15,508 nt of DNA from UBA2421 sp964641895 (GCA_964641895.1 CAZXLA010000079.1:1-15508), one strand, 5' to 3'. Counted from the first letter of the stretch, positions 7,182 through 14,622 are shown. A program made the numbers and translations. Notes: generated by a model from the letters alone, not told the origin.

Positions 7182-8342
7182 TTGACACCTGAAGCACATA
7201 CTGCCAGAAGCGCATCCATCGAAAACCCGACTGTTGACAAACCACAAGCCCTGAAGTTCTCAAAAAGCGATCGCTTTGTAAAAGAACTGCGGCGGCGGGT
7301 GGATGAATACCTTGAAAAAACCGGTCGTCGCAAACGCGACTGCCCGGCCATGTATATTAAGTCGGCGACGATTCTGACGGCCTTTTTCACCGTCTATCTC
7401 GTATTGCTGCTGGTGGCCATGCCGTGGTGGCTGGTGGTGCCGCTGGCGATTGTGCTCGGCTTGGCTGTGGCCGCAATAGGGTTCAACATCCAGCACGACG
7501 GCGGGCACCGCGCGTACTCCGATCGTCCGTGGGTTAACAAGATCATGGCGCTCTCGCTCGACATGATGGGCGGCAGTTCATACATGTGGGATTGGAAGCA
7601 CAATTCGCTTCACCACACCTACCCCAACATCGACGGGCATGACGACGATATCAACGTCGGCATGCTCGGCCGGCTTTCGCCGCACCAGCCGCGTTACAAA
7701 TTTCATCGGTTGCAGGGCATTTACCTTTGGTTCCTCTATGGGTTTCTGGCCGTGAAATGGCATCTGTTGGACGACTTTCTTCAGGTCGCCAAAGGCAAGA
7801 TCGGCGACCACAAGATTCCCCGGCCGCGGGGGAAAGATCTGGCGGTCTTTATCGGCGGGAAAGTCGTTTTCTTCTCGTTGGCATTCGGCATCCCGCTGCT
7901 GCTTCACCCGTGGTGGGCGGCGCTCGGCACGTATGCGATTGCGGCGTTCACCAGCGGCGTGGTTTTGAGTGTGGTGTTTCAGTTGGCACACTGCGTCGAA
8001 GAAGCCTCATTCCCGCTACCGGTTCAGTTGCCCGACGGCGGCGAACGGATGGAGACCGAGTGGGCCGTGCACCAGGTGCAAACCACCGTCAACTTCGCAC
8101 GCGAAAATCGCTTTCTGTCGTGGTTCCTAGGCGGTTTAAATTATCAGATCGAACATCATTTGTTCTCACGAATTTGCCATGTGCATTACCCGGCCATTTC
8201 AAAGGTGGTCGAGGAAACGTGCAAGGAATTCGGTATCCGGTACGCAGCGCACAGAACAATGTGGTCGGCGGTGGGATCGCACTTCCGCTGGCTGGTGCAG
8301 ATGGGTTGGCCGGTGTCGAAAACGGAATCGCAGAAACATTGA
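7182..8342 (+). CDS. membrane fatty acid desaturase (three His-box, QxxHH type)
   Basis: This integral-membrane di-iron enzyme introduces a double bond into fatty acyl chains using oxygen and an electron donor. All three histidine boxes are present: H105-DGG-H109, H140-NSL-H144-H145, and Q322-IE-H325-H326. H270 (QLAHCVEE) and H297 are additional histidines. Hydrophobic segments lie at about 60-100, 180-192 and 222-267. The Q replacing H in box 3 is the front-end/delta-6-like signature, yet no cytochrome b5 domain is fused, so a separate ferredoxin or similar donor is expected. The start is TTG 7182, with GAGG (7171-7174) 7 nt upstream. The next in-frame ATG (residue 57) would cut into conserved N-terminal sequence such as KSDRFVKELRRRVDEYL. 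Divergent from the muramidase. Regiospecificity cannot be assigned. With psd/pssA nearby it suggests a lipid theme, but it is not in their operon. Confidence 0.9.
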   Translation: MTPEAHTARSASIENPTVDKPQALKFSKSDRFVKELRRRVDEYLEKTGRRKRDCPAMYIKSATILTAFFTVYLVLLLVAMPWWLVVPLAIVLGLAVAAIGFNIQHDGGHRAYSDRPWVNKIMALSLDMMGGSSYMWDWKHNSLHHTYPNIDGHDDDINVGMLGRLSPHQPRYKFHRLQGIYLWFLYGFLAVKWHLLDDFLQVAKGKIGDHKIPRPRGKDLAVFIGGKVVFFSLAFGIPLLLHPWWAALGTYAIAAFTSGVVLSVVFQLAHCVEEASFPLPVQLPDGGERMETEWAVHQVQTTVNFARENRFLSWFLGGLNYQIEHHLFSRICHVHYPAISKVVEETCKEFGIRYAAHRTMWSAVGSHFRWLVQMGWPVSKTESQKH

Positions 8343-8348
8343 CTGGCC

Positions 8349-8445
8349 GCAGATGAACGCGGATGAACGTAGATTCAGACAGGTGCATTGATGCACTATC
8401 AGCCAACAGCTTTGACTTGATCTGCGTTGATCCGCGTTCATCTGC
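8349..8445. repeat. nested inverted repeat (GCAGATGAACGCGGAT type)
   Basis: The left arm 8349-8377 and the reverse complement of the right arm 8417-8445 share their first 16 bases (GCAGATGAACGCGGAT). They then match at AACG and AGAT with few mismatches over 29 bp. The 39-bp centre contains a second perfect hairpin, GTGCAT-tg-ATGCAC (8383-8396). It starts 7 bp after the desaturase stop and could form a cruciform or stabilise the transcript end. No T-run follows. Each arm is itself two copies of an AGATGAACGCGG-like unit. I recall similar sequences as dispersed elements in related genomes; not checked. Confidence 0.75.
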
Positions 8446-8470
8446 CGCTCAAAACTCCGCTGAAAATTTT

Positions 8471-8578
8471 TATACATTACTCGCGGACCCGCCGACGGCG
8501 GGCGCTTGTCAACAGCGTCGCCGCCGAAAATTGCTTTGGCGGCGGGTGATTTCTCTCAATTTGTAACTTTCTGGAGGG
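8471..8578 (+). promoter_or_regulatory. possible promoter and hairpin-rich leader of the sigma/kinase unit
   Basis: A -10-like TATACA (8471-8476) in a local AT-rich patch has no clear -35. After it come two GC-rich hairpins: CCCGCC-GAC-GGCGGG (8488-8502) and CGCCGCC / GGCGGCG with a 12-nt loop (8519-8544). A strong Shine-Dalgarno GGAGGG (8573-8578) lies 7 nt before the TTG start of the sigma gene. Neither hairpin is followed by a T-run, so terminator use is unlikely; either could affect translation or RNA stability. Confidence 0.35.
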
Positions 8579-8585
8579 TAAGCTT

Positions 8586-9214
8586 TTGTGCGCGTTCGCC
8601 AACGCAGCACAACGCATGACATGGGTCACCACGGCCACCGTTCTTCAGAACCTTCGCGATTTCGATAATCGCGAAGCGTGGGGTTCGTTCGCCGAACGAT
8701 TTCGCCGGCCGGTGGTGAGCTTCGCCCGCAGCATGGGCCTTAAGAGCCGGCCGATGCCGAAGATGTGGCGCAGGAAACGCTGCTTGCGTTCGCCTAGGCG
8801 TATCGCAAGGGCAGTTACGACCCATCGAAGGGCCGGCTGAGCAAGTTCCTGTTCGGCATTGCCTACCGCCAATCGCTCAAATTCCGTCGCGGCGGCGCGC
8901 CCGGCGCCGGCGGGGGGAAGCTGGCTCAACCCGAAAGCGGTTTCTGGTCGGAAGTGCCGGATGATGAAACCCACGGCAGCGGCATCTGGGATACCGAATG
9001 GGAAGCCAGCGTGCTCGATGACTGCCTGCGCCAGGCGCGCAGCGAATTTGAGCAGTCGACATTTCAAGCCTTCGAGCTCGTCGTCCGTGAAGAAAAACCT
9101 CCGGCCGATGTGGCGGAAATCCTGGGGTTGACTATTAAATCGGTCTACAACGCAAAACACCGCGTACTGAAGCGTATTCGCGAGCTGCGTGATTCGTTCG
9201 AGAGCCAGGCATGA
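8586..9214 (+). pseudogene. ECF sigma factor, disrupted by a frameshift and an amber stop
   Basis: The remains of an extracytoplasmic-function sigma factor of the kind paired with Ser/Thr kinases in planctomycetes. The first frame (TTG 8586, Shine-Dalgarno GGAGGG) gives WVTTATVLQNLRDF and AWGSFAERFRRPVVSFARSM up to about 8743. Homology then continues one frame over: PADAEDVAQETLLAFA (region 2, from 8747), a TAG stop at 8795-8797, then AYRKGSYDPSKGRLSKFLFG. Region 4 follows (AEILGLTIKSVYNAKHRVLK, a helix-turn-helix). The sequence CTTAAGAGCC suggests loss of one A from CTT-AAA-GAG, and TAG probably replaced GAG or CAG. The repaired protein would be about 209 aa. The stop at 9212-9214 overlaps the kinase ATG. 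A region-4-only fragment of 86 aa could start at GTG 8954. Sequencing error is possible for one lesion, less likely for two within 55 bp. Confidence 0.8.
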
Positions 9215-11934
9215 GTGATTCGTGCCCCGATATCGTCGACCTCGAGCGTTTCAGCACGCAAGAGTTGGACGAGCCTTCGCAGGCGACGGTTTGCGACCAT
9301 CTCAAATTGTGTTCCGATTGCGCCGCGTTGGTGGCCGAACTGGGTGAGAATCTCAAGGTGGCCGCGGCGATTAAACGCGGTTCGGCGTTCGACACATTCG
9401 CCGAGGAACAGCCTTCAACAATCGGCCCGTACACCATCCTTCGACGCATCGGCCAGGGCGGGATGGGCAGTGTATACGAGGCGCAGCAGGAAAATCCGCG
9501 TCGCGTGGTGGCGTTGAAAATGATTCGCCCGGGGGTCATGTCGGCTTCCTTGCTGGCGCGGTTTCGCCAGGAATCGCAGGTGCTCGGGCGCCTGCGTCAT
9601 CCGGGAATTGCGCAGGTTTACGAAGCGGGCACGCATCAGGCGGGTCATGGGCCGCAGCCGTACTTTGTGATGGAACGGGTACATGGCCCGCCGCTGCTGA
9701 AGTTTGCCGACGAGCGGCGGCTGTTGACGACACAACGGCTCGAACTCCTCGCCACCGTGTGCGATGCGGTGCATCACGCGCATCAACACGGAGTAATCCA
9801 CCGCGACTTAAAGCCCGACAACATCCTCGTCGACGACTCGTCGCCGCACGGACAGCCAAAAATTCTTGATTTCGGCGTGGCGCGCGTGATCGATCCCAAT
9901 ATCCAGCAGACGACCCTGCACACCAGCGCCGGGCAGATCGTGGGCACCGTCGCGTATATGAGCCCCGAGCAGGCGAGCGGGGAAGTCGGCGAGATCGATA
10001 TTCGCTCCGACGTTTACGCGCTGGGCGTGATTGCGTTCCAACTGCTCAGCGGCCGGCTGCCTCATAAAGTGAGCATGGCCAGCATCGCCGAATCGGTGCG
10101 GACGATCGTCCACGATGAGCCGACGACGCTGGAAAGCATCGATCGCTCGATGCGCGGCGACGTCACGACCATTGTGGGCAAGGCGCTCAGCAAGGAGAAA
10201 TCGCGGCGCTACCAGTCGGCGGCGGAGATGGCGGTCGACATTCGGCGGCATTTGAAGGACGAGCCGATCACGGCGCATCTTCCAAGCACGGTCTATCAAC
10301 TCAGCAAGTTTGCCCGGCGGAACAAGGGTTTGGTCGCCGGTGTTGCGACCGCGTTCCTGGTTTTAGTGGCGGGCGTCATCGGAACCAGCATCGGGTTGAT
10401 TCGCGCCCAGCGCTCGCGCGATCTCGCCGTGCAAGCCCGCCGCGAAGCCGATACCAGCGCCGCCGCAGCGCGGATGGAGGCCGATCGGCAGGTGGCCGTG
10501 AGCGGATTTTTGCAGACCCTTCTCGGCGCAGCCAATCCGTGGCTGCTTTCGGCTACCGAGCGCGCCAAGGGACGCGATATTTCAGTCGTAGACGCACTCA
10601 ACTCCGCGGCAAAAAAGGTGGACGACGGGGCACTGAAAGATTCACCAGAAGTGGAAATCGCCGTCCGCCGGATCATCGGCGTGACGTTTAACGAGATCGG
10701 CGAGTTCGGGCCGTCGCAGCATCACCTGGAGGCCGGATTAAAACTCGCGGTCGCTCGAAACGGCGAGGTGAATCAGGACGTGGCCGATTGCGCCAACAGC
10801 CTGTCGAAGCTGTTTCGCGACCTCGGTGATCTCAAACAAGCCGAGCAATACGCCCGCCGGGCCTTGGATGTGGCGATCAAGGTCTTCGGGCCGGATAACC
10901 GTGAGGTGGCCACATGCATGAACAGCCTCGGCGGCACCCTGCTGGACATGGGCCGTTACGCCGAAGCCGAACCGGTTTTACGCGAAGGCCTTGCGCTGCG
11001 CCGGCGGCTGCTCGGTGATGAGAGTGTTGACGTCGCAACGAGCATGAACAACCTCGCCATGGCCGTCGCCGACCGTGGCAAAACCGAAGAGGCCGAATCG
11101 CTTTACCGCGCCGCTCTCCAAATTCGGTATAAGTTTCTCGGCAGCGAGCACCCTGACATCGCCGTGGTTCTGAACAACCTCGGATTCGTTTTGCGAACGC
11201 AGGGCAAATTGCCCGAGGCCGAGCAGATGTTTCGGGACGCACTGGCGATGCGAACGAAATTCTTCGGGGAAGATCATCAGATGGTTGCCACGGGACTTTC
11301 GAACCTTGGTTCGGTGCTGCAGGCGCAGGGCAAGCTCGACGAGGCTGAGCCATTCTATCGTAAGGCAATCGATGTGCAGAAGCGTGCATCGTCGGCGCTT
11401 ACGCCGGGGCTGGCTTCGATGATTAATAATTACGCCACGCTGCTGCGCGAGCGAAAGATGTACGCCGAAAGTCTGCCGCTGTTCCGCGAATCGTTGGCCA
11501 TCCGCAAGCAGGTGCTGCCCGAAGGACATCCCGCGCTCGGCGTGGGCATGGCAAACCTCGCATCGGTTTTGCGCGAACTGAATCAGCACGAAGAGGCTCA
11601 AATGCTGGCGCGGGCGGCGGTGGATATCAGCGTTGCGAAGTTTGGCGCCGAGAGCAGCGAAGCGGCGTCGCACCGAATGAATCTGGGCCTGTGCCTCCAC
11701 ATGGCCGGCAACGACGCAGAAGCGGAGAAGGAACTGCTGGCCGGTCACGGCGTGGCGGTGGCCCGGCGCGACAAAAGCCCCGGCGGTTTCGTTTCGGCGA
11801 CGAAGCAGTTGATCCGGTTCTACAAGGACACGGGTCGAGCCGATGAAGCCGCCAGATTCACTGCACTGCTTCCCGCAACCCAGCCCGCCGCCACCCAGAA
11901 CGGGGCCGTGGCCGTGCCAGCACGCACGCCGTAA
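9211..11934 (+). CDS. Ser/Thr protein kinase with zinc-finger-like N-terminus, membrane segment and TPR array
   Basis: This is a 907-aa PknB-type receptor kinase. N-terminal residues 1-60 resemble the zinc-binding fold of anti-sigma factors, with H30-x3-C34-x2-C37 preceded by C28 (LERFSTQELDEP, then VCDHLKLCSDC). The kinase domain (about 74-350) has the glycine loop GQGGMGSV (81-88), the ATP-anchoring K103 (VVALKMI), the catalytic loop HRDLKPDN (197-204, D199), DFG at 220-222, SPEQA (251-255) and DVYALGVIAFQLLSG. A single transmembrane helix lies at about 373-397, then an Ala/Arg/Glu-rich coiled coil to 430. About eight 42-residue kinesin-light-chain-type TPRs follow (about 484-850), e.g. HPDIAVVLNNLGFVLRTQGK, for protein binding outside the membrane. 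ATG 9211 overlaps the sigma stop as ATGA, so translation is probably coupled. No catalytic residue is missing. The 3' end overlaps the convergent PEP-CTERM gene by 77 bp. The ligand and substrates are unknown. Confidence 0.93.
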   Translation: MSDSCPDIVDLERFSTQELDEPSQATVCDHLKLCSDCAALVAELGENLKVAAAIKRGSAFDTFAEEQPSTIGPYTILRRIGQGGMGSVYEAQQENPRRVVALKMIRPGVMSASLLARFRQESQVLGRLRHPGIAQVYEAGTHQAGHGPQPYFVMERVHGPPLLKFADERRLLTTQRLELLATVCDAVHHAHQHGVIHRDLKPDNILVDDSSPHGQPKILDFGVARVIDPNIQQTTLHTSAGQIVGTVAYMSPEQASGEVGEIDIRSDVYALGVIAFQLLSGRLPHKVSMASIAESVRTIVHDEPTTLESIDRSMRGDVTTIVGKALSKEKSRRYQSAAEMAVDIRRHLKDEPITAHLPSTVYQLSKFARRNKGLVAGVATAFLVLVAGVIGTSIGLIRAQRSRDLAVQARREADTSAAAARMEADRQVAVSGFLQTLLGAANPWLLSATERAKGRDISVVDALNSAAKKVDDGALKDSPEVEIAVRRIIGVTFNEIGEFGPSQHHLEAGLKLAVARNGEVNQDVADCANSLSKLFRDLGDLKQAEQYARRALDVAIKVFGPDNREVATCMNSLGGTLLDMGRYAEAEPVLREGLALRRRLLGDESVDVATSMNNLAMAVADRGKTEEAESLYRAALQIRYKFLGSEHPDIAVVLNNLGFVLRTQGKLPEAEQMFRDALAMRTKFFGEDHQMVATGLSNLGSVLQAQGKLDEAEPFYRKAIDVQKRASSALTPGLASMINNYATLLRERKMYAESLPLFRESLAIRKQVLPEGHPALGVGMANLASVLRELNQHEEAQMLARAAVDISVAKFGAESSEAASHRMNLGLCLHMAGNDAEAEKELLAGHGVAVARRDKSPGGFVSATKQLIRFYKDTGRADEAARFTALLPATQPAATQNGAVAVPARTP

Positions 11935-13912
11935 ACGCTAAGATCGCCGCCGCCGGTTCGGGGACGGCGGCACCGCGCGGCAGATCGGCGGGAAGGGCTC
12001 TTCCGAAGTTCGCCGCGAGAACTGTAAAGTCATCGAGGTTGGTCGAACCGTTAAAGTTAAAATCGCCCTCGGTCCATAAACCGGCAAGCCCGAAATTCGC
12101 CGCCAACCGCGTGAAGTCGTTGAGTTCCACGGCGCCGCTTAAATCGGCATCGCCATTAATGGTGTAGCGGACGACGATGTCGTTCGAATCGACCGCCTGC
12201 CCGAGAAACATTAGTGCCGGGTTATTGGTGATTGACGAGACACGAGCGTAACCCACTGCAGTGCTGCCGGCCGCGTCCAGCGCAATCTGGCTGGAGTTGA
12301 TGCCCGGCCCGTTCCACGCACCGTTGTTGAAGCCTGATGCGAGCAGATCGCGAATCGCATTGATCAGCGTGCCGGGGTTTAGCCGAAGGGCGATGGCGTC
12401 GTTCCCCAGGTCAAGCCCCTTAGCGCTCGAGGCCGACGTGTTGATCGTCAGATTCTCCACCGCGATGGCCGCTTTGCCCGGCAGGTTGATTCGCGCTTTG
12501 CCGTTCACCCCGATGGAAAGCGTATCGAGCTGCTGCGGGGCCGCAAAAAGCGCCGCGGCCGTCGTGCCGGCGCTGCCGACGTCCACTGTCGACTGAAACC
12601 CGCTCGAACCGTTGCCGGCGAGGTTTGATGAAAAGATGGTATCGCCTTGGCGCAGGTCATAAGTTGCGCCGTTGGAAAGCGTGTGGTTGATCAATCCGCC
12701 GATCTGCAGCGGGCCGACGCCAGTTTTGACGATGGTTGCGCCCTGCGCGTTGGTGCCAAGTCCTTGCTGGATCAGAATCGGCCCGGCCGACTCGTTAAGG
12801 ATTTCGGTGATTACGTCGGTGGCCTGAATCGGCGTTTGCACGCTCATCGTCGGATTGCCGTAGTCGCCGCGTTGAAAAATCATGCCGGGCGCGTTGTTGG
12901 AGTTATTAAGCGTCAGCGGCGCCCCGGTGAAAACGGTGCCGGCCGATCCGCTGGTTTCCAGAATGCCCAGGGTCACCGGCGTGCCCAGGTTAAACGTGCG
13001 GTTAACGCCCTGATCGTTAGGAATGTAAGCCCTCTCGCCGGGCCCGTCGGGGGCGTTGGTTAACGCGTTGTCGTCTGCCTGCCAAGTGTTGGATTGAAAC
13101 CAGTTGCCGCCGGTGGATTGGCCGACGTAGGTGGATACCTGCCCGGAATTGCTCGAACCGAACGACGAATCGATTAGCGTTACTTCGGTGGGGGCCAGTT
13201 CGTTGTCGGCCTGAAACTGTATTGTGCCGATCATGAGCAGGTCGGTCCCGGTGGCCAGGCTTGCGATCGCTGATGGAACCGAGGCCGTGAGCGTCGTGTT
13301 AAACGCACCGGCTGTGCTCATGGTGCCCGTGTCCAATACGACCGATCCCAGTCGATTCGCGCCGGTGATGCTGGTGTGATAAAACGCCAGGTTGACGAAG
13401 CACCGCGCAAAACCACCCGCGCCGATTGTTCCCGCCACGGTGTACGATCCGTAAAGCGTCAGCGTCGGGCCGAAGCTGGGAGCGGTCGAATCCCACTTCA
13501 AGGCCGTCGCGTCTTTGAAATCAAGCCGTGTTTCGCTGAAGGCGTAAATGGTCCCACCCGCCGGGTCGGTTTGGCTGATGCCGGTGCCGCTCTTGAGCGC
13601 GACGCTGGCTGTAGTGCTGTTGGCGATGTAGCCGGCGCGGGCGGTTCCGGTGGAACTCGACCCCGCCTGCCCGCCCACTCCGCCCAGAGGCGTTGCGGTG
13701 GCGCTGATGGTGTACCCGACGATCGAAAGATTGCTGGATGACGGCATGCTGGGATCAGACGAAGTGGTGACGCCCGTCGCCGAGCCGTTGATCGGGGTAT
13801 GGGTGTAAAAACTCGTGCCACTCAGATATGAAACGCCCCCCAAGGCCGCATAGCTCAAACTTGTAGTCGCCCAAACCGATAAAAGGATTGCTCTCCGAGA
13901 ATGTCTGCTCAT
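11858..13912 (-). CDS. exported PEP-CTERM protein with dockerin-like loops
   Basis: A 684-aa exported protein of unknown function. A signal peptide (SRHSRRAILLSVWATTSLSY, then AALG) begins at ATG 13912, chosen because GGAG lies 5 nt upstream. An in-frame GTG at 13981 would add 23 residues before the signal peptide. Residues about 25-290 are Ser/Thr/Gly-rich with no family I recognise. About 290-530 resembles an autotransporter-like beta-solenoid (ATIVKTGVGPLQIGGLINHT, TYDLRQGDTIFSSNLAGNG). The C-terminal 150 residues are clearly related to those of the muramidase: WNGPGI, FLGQAVDS, two dockerin-like loops (GDADLSGAVELNDF at 587-600 and GDFNFNGSTNLDDF at 616-629), LPADLPRG, then VPEP, a short hydrophobic run and a basic end (650-684). 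The PEP-CTERM signal is normally handled by an exosortase, none of which is in this window. The 3' end overlaps the kinase gene by 77 bp. Confidence 0.85.
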   Translation of the reverse strand: MSRHSRRAILLSVWATTSLSYAALGGVSYLSGTSFYTHTPINGSATGVTTSSDPSMPSSSNLSIVGYTISATATPLGGVGGQAGSSSTGTARAGYIANSTTASVALKSGTGISQTDPAGGTIYAFSETRLDFKDATALKWDSTAPSFGPTLTLYGSYTVAGTIGAGGFARCFVNLAFYHTSITGANRLGSVVLDTGTMSTAGAFNTTLTASVPSAIASLATGTDLLMIGTIQFQADNELAPTEVTLIDSSFGSSNSGQVSTYVGQSTGGNWFQSNTWQADDNALTNAPDGPGERAYIPNDQGVNRTFNLGTPVTLGILETSGSAGTVFTGAPLTLNNSNNAPGMIFQRGDYGNPTMSVQTPIQATDVITEILNESAGPILIQQGLGTNAQGATIVKTGVGPLQIGGLINHTLSNGATYDLRQGDTIFSSNLAGNGSSGFQSTVDVGSAGTTAAALFAAPQQLDTLSIGVNGKARINLPGKAAIAVENLTINTSASSAKGLDLGNDAIALRLNPGTLINAIRDLLASGFNNGAWNGPGINSSQIALDAAGSTAVGYARVSSITNNPALMFLGQAVDSNDIVVRYTINGDADLSGAVELNDFTRLAANFGLAGLWTEGDFNFNGSTNLDDFTVLAANFGRALPADLPRGAAVPEPAAAILAFTACVLARPRPRSGWRRAGLREAVQ

Positions 13913-13948
13913 GATTTCTCCATCCCGCCTAGCGTTGCCCGAGGCGAC

Positions 13949-13978
13949 AGTTAACACCGGCTTGCCCACACGCGTCAA
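13949..13978 (-). promoter_or_regulatory. weak candidate promoter of the PEP-CTERM gene
   Basis: On the minus strand TTGACG (13973-13978) resembles a -35 and is followed after 18 bp by TTAACT (13949-13954), a poor -10 (3 of 6 consensus positions). The distance to ATG 13912 is suitable. The -35 match is good and the -10 weak, so this is tentative. Confidence 0.25.
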
Positions 13979-14053
13979 CACAAATCCTTAAGATTATTCG
14001 TGTTAGAGAGGCCAGTGGTTGCAGGATGACGGCACGGAAAACTGCCCCGGCTC

Positions 14054-14087
14054 GGGTGGTAATCGCCGAGAGTGCGATTGCTCACCC
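14054..14087. repeat. inverted repeat GGGTG-GTAATCGC / GCGATTGCTCACCC
   Basis: Arms 14054-14066 and 14074-14087 pair over about 12 bp with one bulge and one G-T type mismatch around a 7-nt loop. It lies upstream of the PEP-CTERM gene. Function unknown. Confidence 0.5.
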
Positions 14088-14220
14088 GGAACCGGTAACA
14101 GCAAGTTAACGCGGTTCAGAACGATGTAGTAGGCTGCGGAAGGACAATTGCATGCCGACTCGCTCACGCGTCCGCCGCCGCCGTTCCAAATCCGTGCATT
14201 GGCCAAACGGGATGATTAGG

Positions 14221-14253
14221 TTAACCGATTTAATGGGAAGTTTAAACGGTTAA
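14221..14253. repeat. AT-rich inverted repeat TTAACCG / CGGTTAA
   Basis: TTAACCG (14221-14227) and CGGTTAA (14247-14253) are perfect arms. Allowing one bulged A, the pairing continues inward through TTTAA, giving a stem of about 12 bp around a short centre. The two-fold symmetry and spacing suit a dimeric regulator's operator or a stem-loop. Confidence 0.5.
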
Positions 14254-14353
14254 ATGAGCTTGTCAAGGGGTCAAAGAGTGAATCGTAACACATCCGCTAC
14301 GCGTCACTGTTTTGCACCCGACAATTGCACTCGCCGAGTTCGCGCAAAGCGCG

Positions 14354-14373
14354 ATTGTGCCGCGTGGCACAAT
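14354..14373. repeat. perfect hairpin ATTGTGCC-GCGT-GGCACAAT
   Basis: An 8-bp perfect stem closes a 4-nt loop, about 33 bp before a -10-like TATACT. It could be an operator for the lipoprotein gene or a small RNA hairpin. No T-run follows it on either strand. Confidence 0.55.
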
Positions 14374-14405
14374 GAGGCGAAATCAACCTAAAATTATGTG
14401 CACAA

Positions 14406-14411
14406 TATACT
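14406..14411 (+). promoter_or_regulatory. candidate -10 box for the lipoprotein gene
   Basis: TATACT matches the sigma70 -10 at five of six positions, but the 17-bp-upstream hexamer is a poor -35. A start here would give a leader of about 200 nt containing the inverted repeat at 14438-14454. Confidence 0.35.
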
Positions 14412-14437
14412 TATGAAGCGATGGCGATTTTGCGATA

Positions 14438-14454
14438 CCTAACATTCTGTTAGG
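14438..14454. repeat. inverted repeat CCTAAC-ATTCT-GTTAGG
   Basis: A perfect 6-bp inverted repeat with a 5-nt centre, in what would be the early leader of the lipoprotein transcript. No T-run follows. Operator or leader hairpin; function not shown. Confidence 0.45.
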
Positions 14455-14622
14455 AATTGTCGAACTCAGCGGCCGCCAACTTTTCCCACCCCACGTCGTT
14501 GCCGCGAGGGTGCGGTAGGCCCGGCGTTCGCGACGGTGGACACGTGGGACAAGATCGGCATGATCGTTTGGGATTCGCCTGTTCCGCCGACTTGCCTAAC
14601 TCGTTCAGAAGGAGGGTTCCTG

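Larger units (their letters stand above)
13982..14622. other. non-coding region rich in inverted repeats between divergent genes
   Basis: I find no believable gene here. The short open frames have no Shine-Dalgarno and no family resemblance. What is visible is a series of inverted repeats, listed separately: 14054-14087, 14221-14253, 14354-14373 and 14438-14454. A smaller GCGC-AAA-GCGC lies at 14342-14352. The stretch 14215-14460 is more AT-rich than the flanking genes, as expected for a regulatory region between the minus-strand PEP-CTERM gene and the plus-strand lipoprotein gene. A small untranslated RNA is possible but unsupported. Confidence 0.5.

Noticed and set aside
7058..7390. 110-codon minus-strand frame over the desaturase promoter and N-terminus
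   Set aside because: It overlaps a conserved gene start and resembles no family. It probably arises by chance.
8488..8544. Two GC-rich hairpins as intrinsic terminators of the desaturase gene
   Set aside because: Neither is followed by a run of T. They lie closer to the sigma gene's ribosome site and fit better as leader structure.
8363..8566. Short open frame (67 codons) after the desaturase gene
   Set aside because: Much of it is translation of the inverted repeat. The LICVDPRSSA-like peptide comes from the repeat unit.
8739..8797. Programmed frameshifting in the sigma factor gene
   Set aside because: CTT-AAG-A is not a good slippery site, since the tRNAs would re-pair poorly with CCT-TAA. 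An amber stop 50 bases later would also need readthrough.
14003..14206. 67-codon minus-strand open frame upstream of the PEP-CTERM gene
   Set aside because: It has a TTG start without a Shine-Dalgarno, contains the inverted repeat at 14054-14087, and shows no recognisable domain.
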